Origin: Oscillospiraceae bacterium
Lineage (GTDB): Bacteria; Bacillota; Clostridia; Oscillospirales; Oscillospiraceae
NCBI GenBank assembly: GCA_020025715.1
Contig: JAHHRQ010000064.1
Location: forward strand, 1 to 10,694
Direction of reading: 5' to 3'
Length of the DNA: 10,694 bases
Shown in pieces: positions 6,854 through 10,694 of this stretch; the first letter of the stretch is position 1; every line of letters starts with the position of its first letter. The notes beneath the pieces are model-generated. The model had not been told where the DNA came from. It saw only the letters and a list, made by a program, of their open reading frames with translations, and did no database searches. Made by a program: the position numbers and the translations under genes.

Positions 6854-7678
6854 ATGAAAAATCTGAAGAAACTTGCTATGATTCTCATGTCTATGCTCCT
6901 GGTTTTTGCTCTCATCGGCTGCGGTGAGGACAAGGCTCCCGAGCAGCCTGCTGAGGAGACCCCCGCTGAGGCTCCCGTAGAGGAGACTCCTGCAGAGGAA
7001 CCCGCAGAGGCACCTGCTGAAGAGCCTGCTGAGGCACCTGCTGTTATGAGCTACGAGGAGTTCGTTGCTGCTGACCTTGACACCGAGGTTACTGTTGAGA
7101 CCTACGTTCAGGCAAAGCAGAGCTGGTGGGAGAAAGACGGCAAGGGCGTTGCTACTATCTACACCCAGAGTGAAGACGGCGCATACTTCCTGTACAATGC
7201 TGCATGCTCTCAGGAAGATTTTGACAAGCTGGAAGTCGGTACCAAGATCAGAGTAAACGGCTACAAGGCTGAGTGGTCCGGCGAGGTTGAGATCATCGAC
7301 GCTACTATCGAGATCATCGACGGCAGCTACGTTGCTGAGCCTGTTGATCTGACCGAGAGCTTCGGTTCCGAAGATCTGCTCAAGTTCCAGAACCAGTTTG
7401 TTTCCTTCAAGGGTCTGACTGTTGCTGACAAGGGTGAGGGCGCTGCTTTCGTATACAACTACGACGGTTCCGGCACTGACGGTGATGACCTGTACTTCGA
7501 TGTAACTCTTGGCGACAAGACCGTTACTTTCGTTGTTGAGTCTTACCTCTGCGACAAGGATTCTGATGTTTACAATGCTGTCAAGAACCTGAAGGTCGGC
7601 GACACCATCGACGTTGAGGGCTTCATGTACTGGTACGAAGGACCTCAGCTCCACACCACTTCTGTTACTGTTAAGTAA
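6854..7678 (+). CDS. Lipoprotein with Pro/Ala/Glu linker and two OB-like repeats
   Basis: This 274-residue lipoprotein has a KKL-type signal peptide and lipobox LIGC (Cys23 lipidated). A low-complexity spacer of PAEE/PAEA units follows (about 28-63), then two similar beta-rich domains at about 67-158 and 172-274. Each domain ends with a matching strand pair (KLEVGTKIRVNGYKAEW and NLKVGDTIDVEGFMYWY), which suggests an internal duplication of an OB-like fold; the fold name is inferred. The linker would hold the domains away from the membrane across the cell wall. The start is clear: AGGAG at 6841-6845 lies 8 bases before the ATG. Codon choice (GAG, GCT, GTT, GAC, AAG, CTG, TAC) is much more biased and GC-richer than in neighbours, as expected for a highly expressed gene. 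It has its own promoter and a strong terminator, so it is a separate unit. Function unknown; no enzyme motif seen. Confidence 0.85.
   Translation: MKNLKKLAMILMSMLLVFALIGCGEDKAPEQPAEETPAEAPVEETPAEEPAEAPAEEPAEAPAVMSYEEFVAADLDTEVTVETYVQAKQSWWEKDGKGVATIYTQSEDGAYFLYNAACSQEDFDKLEVGTKIRVNGYKAEWSGEVEIIDATIEIIDGSYVAEPVDLTESFGSEDLLKFQNQFVSFKGLTVADKGEGAAFVYNYDGSGTDGDDLYFDVTLGDKTVTFVVESYLCDKDSDVYNAVKNLKVGDTIDVEGFMYWYEGPQLHTTSVTVK
6935..7042 (+). repeat. In-frame PAEE/PAEA coding repeat
   Basis: About eight degenerate copies of a four-codon unit (Pro-Ala-Glu-Glu or Pro-Ala-Glu-Ala) encode the acidic, extended linker of the lipoprotein. Codons vary between copies (cct, ccc; gag, gaa; gct, gca), so the repeat is older or selected at protein level rather than a fresh slippage event. 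The copy number could vary between strains. Confidence 0.75.
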
Positions 7679-7700
7679 TCAGAACATTGAATTAAAACAT

Positions 7701-7740
7701 AAACACATAGAGTTTCGTTTGAAGCTCTATGTGTTTTTTT
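7701..7740 (+). terminator. Strong intrinsic terminator of the lipoprotein gene
   Basis: AAACACATAGAGTTTC at 7701-7716 pairs with GAAGCTCTATGTGTTT at 7721-7736. This is a 16-bp stem with a single G-U wobble and a GTTT loop. It runs into a tract of seven T residues ending at 7740. It lies 22 bases after the stop codon and is a textbook rho-independent terminator. Confidence 0.92.
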
Positions 7741-7792
7741 ATATAAGTGTCAAAGCAGGTCATGCTCCCCGCATTTATGGTTGTAACATTTT

Positions 7793-7821
7793 TTGTAAGA
7801 GAAGCTTTGTTAAAGTATAAT
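7793..7821 (+). promoter_or_regulatory. Promoter of the tocopherol-cyclase-like gene
   Basis: TTGTAA at 7793-7798 and a perfect TATAAT at 7816-7821 are separated by 17 bases. Transcription would start near 7828, about 40 bases before the start codon at 7870. Because this promoter lies inside a longer possible frame opening at 7747, it also supports the shorter start. Confidence 0.65.
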
Positions 7822-7869
7822 TTCACATCAAAACCGGCAATCATAATAAAAAGTAAAGGAGGGGAGTAT

Positions 7870-8715
7870 ATGCGCCCGAGTTTCGGCGGTTGGTACTACC
7901 GTATTCAGTCTGACAGTGATACATTGGCAATAATTCCCGCGTATCATAAAAACGATAACAAGCAATTTTGCTCAATCCAGATTATTACTAAAAATCAGTC
8001 CTTGAATGTTTCTTTCCCGTATGATGAGCTTGTACAGTTTAAAACCTTTATTCAGATAGGCTCTAACTGTTTTAGAGAAAACGGACTGCATCTTGAGACA
8101 GAATCCCAAAACTTATCTGCCGACGGGGATCTGTATTTTGGAAAACTTACTCCTGTTAAGTATGATATTATGGGGCCTTTTCGCTATGTTCCCTTTATGG
8201 AGTGCCGCCACATCATAAAAAGCATGAAGCATACGGTTAACGGCGCTTTGAAAATTAACAAAACTATTTATCGCTTTCAAAATGCCATAGGCTATATGGA
8301 AGGGGACAGGGGCGTATCTTTCCCGAAACACTACGCTTGGACTCAGTGCTTCTTTCCGGAAGGTTCGCTTGTAATGTCCGTTGCTGACATTCCATTCTGT
8401 AAGTTCCGCTTTACAGGTATAATAGCTGTCGTAATGTGGCATGGCAAAGAATATAGATTTGCAACCTATTTAGGGGCAAAAGTTGAACGCATCAAATCCG
8501 GTGAAATCATTATTAAACAAGGTAAATGGACTCTGTATGCCAAACTTCTGGAACAATCCGGTAAGCCGCTTTTAGCTCCGGTTGACGGAGAAATGGTCAG
8601 AACAATTCACGAGCACGTAATTTGCCATGCTGCCTATCAGTTTGAAATAAACGGTAAGGTTATATTTGATTTTATAACCGATTGCGCAGCATTTGAATAC
8701 GAATATCCGTTTTAA
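7870..8715 (+). CDS. Tocopherol cyclase-like family protein
   Basis: This 281-residue protein resembles the bacterial branch of the tocopherol cyclase family (plant VTE1-like, AttH/lipocalin-like beta fold). Visible signatures are the N-terminal GGWYYRIQ (6-13), YDIMGPFRYVPFMECRH (98-114) and the block GYMEGDRGVSFPKHYAWTQC (141-160). That block parallels the acidic and aromatic motif of plant cyclases (Y-x-E-x-x-x-G-x-x-FP-x-x-x-x-W-x-QC). The C terminus AAFEYEYP is also typical of bacterial members as I know them. There is no signal peptide, so it is probably cytoplasmic. The start at 7870 is set by AGGAG at 7857-7861, 8 bases upstream; upstream in-frame starts lack a ribosome site. Gut Clostridia do not make tocopherol, so the substrate is probably another lipid or isoprenoid, and enzymatic activity is unproven. 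The gene stands alone with its own promoter. Confidence 0.8.
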   Translation: MRPSFGGWYYRIQSDSDTLAIIPAYHKNDNKQFCSIQIITKNQSLNVSFPYDELVQFKTFIQIGSNCFRENGLHLETESQNLSADGDLYFGKLTPVKYDIMGPFRYVPFMECRHIIKSMKHTVNGALKINKTIYRFQNAIGYMEGDRGVSFPKHYAWTQCFFPEGSLVMSVADIPFCKFRFTGIIAVVMWHGKEYRFATYLGAKVERIKSGEIIIKQGKWTLYAKLLEQSGKPLLAPVDGEMVRTIHEHVICHAAYQFEINGKVIFDFITDCAAFEYEYPF

Positions 8716-8775
8716 ATTCTCCGAAACATTTAATATTAACTTACTTTTATTCACGCTTTATTATGGAATAGAACG

Positions 8776-8800
8776 ACGGAAAACAAAATTGACTTTCCGT
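8776..8800. repeat. Inverted repeat overlapping the -35 of the response-regulator promoter
   Basis: ACGGAAA at 8776-8782 and TTTCCGT at 8794-8800 form a perfect 7-bp inverted repeat with an 11-base centre. It spans the -35 hexamer at 8789-8794, so it could be an operator. As RNA it could also be a weak terminator for the upstream gene, although only a short T run follows. Confidence 0.4.
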
Positions 8801-8817
8801 TTACCTTAAATTATAAT
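8789..8817 (+). promoter_or_regulatory. Strong promoter of the response regulator
   Basis: TTGACT at 8789-8794 and a perfect TATAAT at 8812-8817 are separated by 17 bases. The start of transcription would be near 8824, giving a leader of about 160 bases that contains two hairpins before the start codon at 8985. Confidence 0.7.
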
Positions 8818-8863
8818 TAGCAAAAGGGACTCAGTTAAACATCTTTATCTGTTAAAATATACA

Positions 8864-8896
8864 TGCCGGCATAAGAAATTTTACTTACTGCCGGCA
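8864..8896 (+). repeat. Leader hairpin 1: paired TGCCGGCA palindromes
   Basis: TGCCGGCA occurs at 8864-8871 and again at 8889-8896. Each copy is self-complementary and the two also pair with each other. Inside, TAAG (8872-8875) pairs with CTTA (8884-8887) across one bulged C. The RNA would form a 12-bp stem with a short AT-rich loop. No T tract follows, so it is not a standard terminator. Confidence 0.55.
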
Positions 8897-8901
8897 ATTT
8901 A

Positions 8902-8935
8902 CCCCTGTCAATCCTGATTTTCAGAGCTGACGGGG
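8902..8935 (+). repeat. Leader hairpin 2: three-segment stem before the response regulator
   Basis: Three nested pairings are visible: CCCC (8902-8905) with GGGG (8932-8935), GTCA (8907-8910) with TGAC (8928-8931), and CTGA (8914-8917) with TCAG (8921-8924) closing a TTT loop. One bulged T and a small ATC/AGC internal loop interrupt the stem. It ends about 30 bases before the ribosome site and could affect transcript stability or elongation. Confidence 0.5.
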
Positions 8936-8984
8936 CGGCGGGTTCATGTACTTATTTTGAATATTGCAGGGAGGATACTTTATA

Positions 8985-9656
8985 ATGAAAACCATCGCTA
9001 TTATAGACGATGATGTACATATCGGGAACGTTTTAGAAGAAATACTGCAAAAAGAAGGATATGCAACATTAAGAGCATATTCCGGTACGGAGGCTCTGTA
9101 CCTGCTTTCACAAAATCACCCGGATCTTATCCTGCTGGATCTAATGATGCCGGGTCTTTCCGGAGAAGAAGTCCTTCACCATATTCAAAACACTCCTGTA
9201 ATTGTCCTCAGTGCTAAAGCTGATGTTCAGGATAAGGTTTCCCTTTTGCTCGGCGGTGCAGCAGATTATGTGACAAAACCGTTTGATACAAAGGAATTAT
9301 TGGCTCGTATTTCTGTACAGCTTCGCAACGTATCAGGTTATTCCTGTTCAAATATCCTGCACTACGGAGATTTAAAGCTTGATAACAATACTATGTCCGT
9401 TTATATCTGCGATACGCCGGTTTCCCTGACCAGAACAGAGTATGCTATATTGAAGCTTCTGATGCAGAACCCGTCACAGGTTCTGTCAAAAGGTGTTCTG
9501 CTTGACCGTATCAGTCTTGATACTCCCGACTGTACAGAGCGCTCCTTAAAGCAGCATATCTCTAACCTCCGCAAAAAATTACAGGAGGTCAGCGGTAATG
9601 ACTATATTGAAACCGTTTGGGGTATCGGTTTTAAAATGGCAGACCTGAAATCTTGA
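8985..9656 (+). CDS. OmpR/PhoB-family response regulator
   Basis: This 223-residue two-component response regulator has an N-terminal receiver domain (about 1-115) and a C-terminal winged-helix DNA-binding domain (about 125-220). Receiver residues are intact: acidic pocket D8/D9, phospho-acceptor D52 in LLDLMMPG, S76 in VLSAK and K98 in VTKPF. The effector domain shows LTRTEYAILKLLMQNPSQVL, RSLKQHISNLRKKL and the closing ETVWGIGFKM. The start at 8985 is chosen for AGGGAGGA at 8968-8975; a TTG at 8964 would lie before that ribosome site. No histidine kinase lies on either side within the window; it may follow the transporter beyond the edge or be encoded elsewhere. The stop codon lies inside the first of four phased TCTTGAC boxes leading to an ABC transporter, which suggests this regulator controls that transporter, as in lantibiotic or bacitracin response systems. 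Confidence 0.93.
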   Translation: MKTIAIIDDDVHIGNVLEEILQKEGYATLRAYSGTEALYLLSQNHPDLILLDLMMPGLSGEEVLHHIQNTPVIVLSAKADVQDKVSLLLGGAADYVTKPFDTKELLARISVQLRNVSGYSCSNILHYGDLKLDNNTMSVYICDTPVSLTRTEYAILKLLMQNPSQVLSKGVLLDRISLDTPDCTERSLKQHISNLRKKLQEVSGNDYIETVWGIGFKMADLKS

Positions 9657-9692
9657 CCAAATCTTGACGTTTATCTTGACCGCTTTCTTGAC
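9651..9692 (+). promoter_or_regulatory. Four phased TCTTGAC direct repeats, probable response-regulator binding array
   Basis: The heptamer TCTTGAC occurs four times, at 9651-9657, 9662-9668, 9674-9680 and 9686-9692, with starts 11, 12 and 12 bases apart, close to one helical turn. The first copy overlaps the stop codon of the response regulator. The array ends 10 bases before a weak -10-like TACACT at 9703-9708 and occupies the -35 region, as expected for an activator-dependent promoter. OmpR-family regulators bind such direct repeats as tandem dimers; SpaR and NisR boxes have similar 11-bp phasing. The downstream ABC gene starts at 9734. Confidence 0.75.
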
Positions 9693-9733
9693 CTTTGTTT
9701 TGTACACTATGGTCATCAAAGGAGGAAATAAAC

Positions 9734-10645
9734 ATGGATTATGTTTTACAAACCAATAATATATCAAAAACCTACGGAAAGTTCCGGGCGTTGCAGGGAC
9801 TGACCATGCACATTCCGAAAGGCTCTATTTACGGCTTTGTAGGAAAAAACGGAGCAGGTAAAACTACTCTCATTCGTATGATTTGCGGCTTGCAGATGCC
9901 TACCGACGGTACATACTCACTGTACGGTATTGATTATACTCAAAAAGAAATAAAGAAAGCTCGACGGCGCATGGGGGCAGTTGTTGAAACGCCTGCTATC
10001 TATTTGGATATGACCGCCGAGGAAAACCTGAAACAGCAGGCTTTGATTCTGGGTCTCCCCTCATACGAAGGATTGGATAATATTCTAAAGCTGGTGGGTT
10101 TGGAGAATACCGGAAAGAAAAAAGTAAAAAATTTCTCGCTTGGTATGCGTCAGCGTCTTGGAATTGCGATTGCTCTGGTAGGTGATCCGGATTTTCTGGT
10201 TCTGGATGAACCAATCAACGGACTGGACCCACAAGGTATTATTGATATCCGAGAACTGATTTTAAAACTCAATCGGGAGCGAAATATTACCGTGTTGATC
10301 TCCAGCCATATTCTGGACGAGCTTTCCCGCCTTGCTACCCACTATGGAATCATTGATGGCGGTCACATGGTGAAAGAGCTGAGTGCCGAAGAATTAGAGG
10401 CCGCCTGCCGCAAGAAAATACGCATCACTGTCACAAATACGGCACCGCTTTGTACCGTACTGGATGAAATAGGTGTGGAATACAAGGTTGTTTCTCAAAC
10501 CGAAGCAGATATTTTCTCAAAGATCAATGTGTCTGCTCTGACTCAAAAACTTTCTCCATATTGCTGCGAAATTCTCTCCATGAAAGAGCAGGATGAAAGC
10601 CTTGAGAGCTACTATATGAATCTGGTGGGAGGTGAGCGGAAATGA
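9734..10645 (+). CDS. ABC transporter ATP-binding protein, BcrA/LanF-like
   Basis: This 303-residue protein is the ATPase of an export or immunity-type ABC transporter of the bacitracin/lantibiotic self-protection group. Motifs in order are Walker A GKNGAGKTT (37-45), a Q-loop position carrying glutamate (VVETPAIY, E85), signature SLGMRQ (135-140), Walker B FLVLDEP (154-160) with D-loop NGLDP, and the switch histidine H192 in ISSH. The Q-loop glutamate matches the E-loop described for LanF proteins and supports this assignment over generic ABC-2 ATPases. A C-terminal extension of about 90 residues (from about 215) is normal for BcrA-like proteins. The start at 9734 follows AAAGGAGG at 9718-9725; an earlier in-frame TTG at 9695 lies before it. 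The gene overlaps the next one by four bases (ATGA), so the two are translationally coupled. The actual substrate is not known. Confidence 0.92.
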   Translation: MDYVLQTNNISKTYGKFRALQGLTMHIPKGSIYGFVGKNGAGKTTLIRMICGLQMPTDGTYSLYGIDYTQKEIKKARRRMGAVVETPAIYLDMTAEENLKQQALILGLPSYEGLDNILKLVGLENTGKKKVKNFSLGMRQRLGIAIALVGDPDFLVLDEPINGLDPQGIIDIRELILKLNRERNITVLISSHILDELSRLATHYGIIDGGHMVKELSAEELEAACRKKIRITVTNTAPLCTVLDEIGVEYKVVSQTEADIFSKINVSALTQKLSPYCCEILSMKEQDESLESYYMNLVGGERK

Positions 10646-10694
10646 TGAATCTGGTTCGTGCGGAACTTCACCGCTATCGCCGCAGTATGCTGTT
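10642..10694 (+). CDS. ABC-2 type transporter permease, N-terminal fragment cut by window edge
   Basis: Only 17 full codons are visible, reading MMNLVRAELHRYRRSML. A short N terminus with an N-L-x-x-A/S-E-x-x-R/K pattern is typical of BcrB/LanE-type permeases, just before the first membrane helix. GGGAGG at 10627-10632 lies 9 bases before the ATG at 10642, which overlaps the stop of the ATPase gene (ATGA). By position it should be the membrane partner of that ATPase. The rest of the gene lies outside the window. Confidence 0.7.
   Translation, partial: MMNLVRAELHRYRRSML

Noticed and set aside
6797..7654. A 285-codon open frame on the minus strand opposite the OB-repeat lipoprotein
   Set aside because: It mirrors the strong GAG/GCT/GTT codon bias of the plus-strand gene, shows only Leu/Val/Ser-rich low-complexity sequence, and has no ribosome site. 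The plus-strand gene has a signal peptide, promoter and terminator.
7747..7869. Longer N terminus for the tocopherol-cyclase-like protein
   Set aside because: A TTGTAA-N17-TATAAT promoter lies inside the extension, and the ATG at 7870 has a strong ribosome site followed directly by the conserved GGWY motif.
9651..9692. The TCTTGAC repeats as a CRISPR-like array or as tandem -35 promoters
   Set aside because: Units and spacers are far too short for CRISPR, and none of the TTGAC elements has a good -10 at 16-18 bases. Helical phasing favours protein binding.

Overview
The window looks like chromosomal DNA from a Gram-positive member of the Clostridia, probably a gut relative of the Ruminococcaceae/Oscillospiraceae. 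This placement is inferred from strong Shine-Dalgarno sites (AGGAGG type), lipoprotein signal peptides, moderate base composition with AT-rich gaps, and the gene families present. No rRNA, tRNA, CRISPR array, integrase or complete insertion sequence was seen.

Layout. (1) 1-427: a promoter and a small HxlR-family winged-helix regulator on the + strand. (2) 428-722: a gap holding a start-less open frame on the - strand (438-620) inside an inverted-repeat context, then a strong hairpin (655-682) placed between two convergent genes. (3) 723-2969, - strand: a short UvrA-type tandem ABC ATPase. (4) 3000-3369: a divergent control region with a near-consensus promoter and a leader of about 200 nt. 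(5) 3370-6744: a tightly coupled carbohydrate-type ABC importer operon (MalF-like permease, MalG-like permease, solute-binding lipoprotein). The binding protein has an extra C-terminal membrane helix. (6) 6854-7678: a lipoprotein with a Pro/Ala/Glu linker and two similar OB-like repeats, with its own promoter and a strong terminator. Its codon use suggests high expression. (7) 7870-8715: a tocopherol-cyclase-like protein with its own promoter. (8) 8716-8984: a strong promoter followed by a leader with two hairpins. (9) 8985-9656: an OmpR-family response regulator. Four phased copies of TCTTGAC run from its stop codon into the short gap before the next gene. (10) 9734 to the end: a BcrA/LanF-like ABC ATPase and the first codons of its membrane partner, cut by the window edge.

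The most coherent regulatory story is at the right end. A response regulator with no sensor kinase visible beside it is followed by four TCTTGAC boxes spaced 11, 12 and 12 bp apart, just upstream of an exporter or immunity-type ABC transporter. This resembles the spaced direct-repeat boxes of lantibiotic/bacitracin-responsive regulators and predicts that the regulator drives the transporter. The importer operon, the two lipoproteins and the cyclase-like gene each have separate promoters, so functional links between them are not shown by the sequence.
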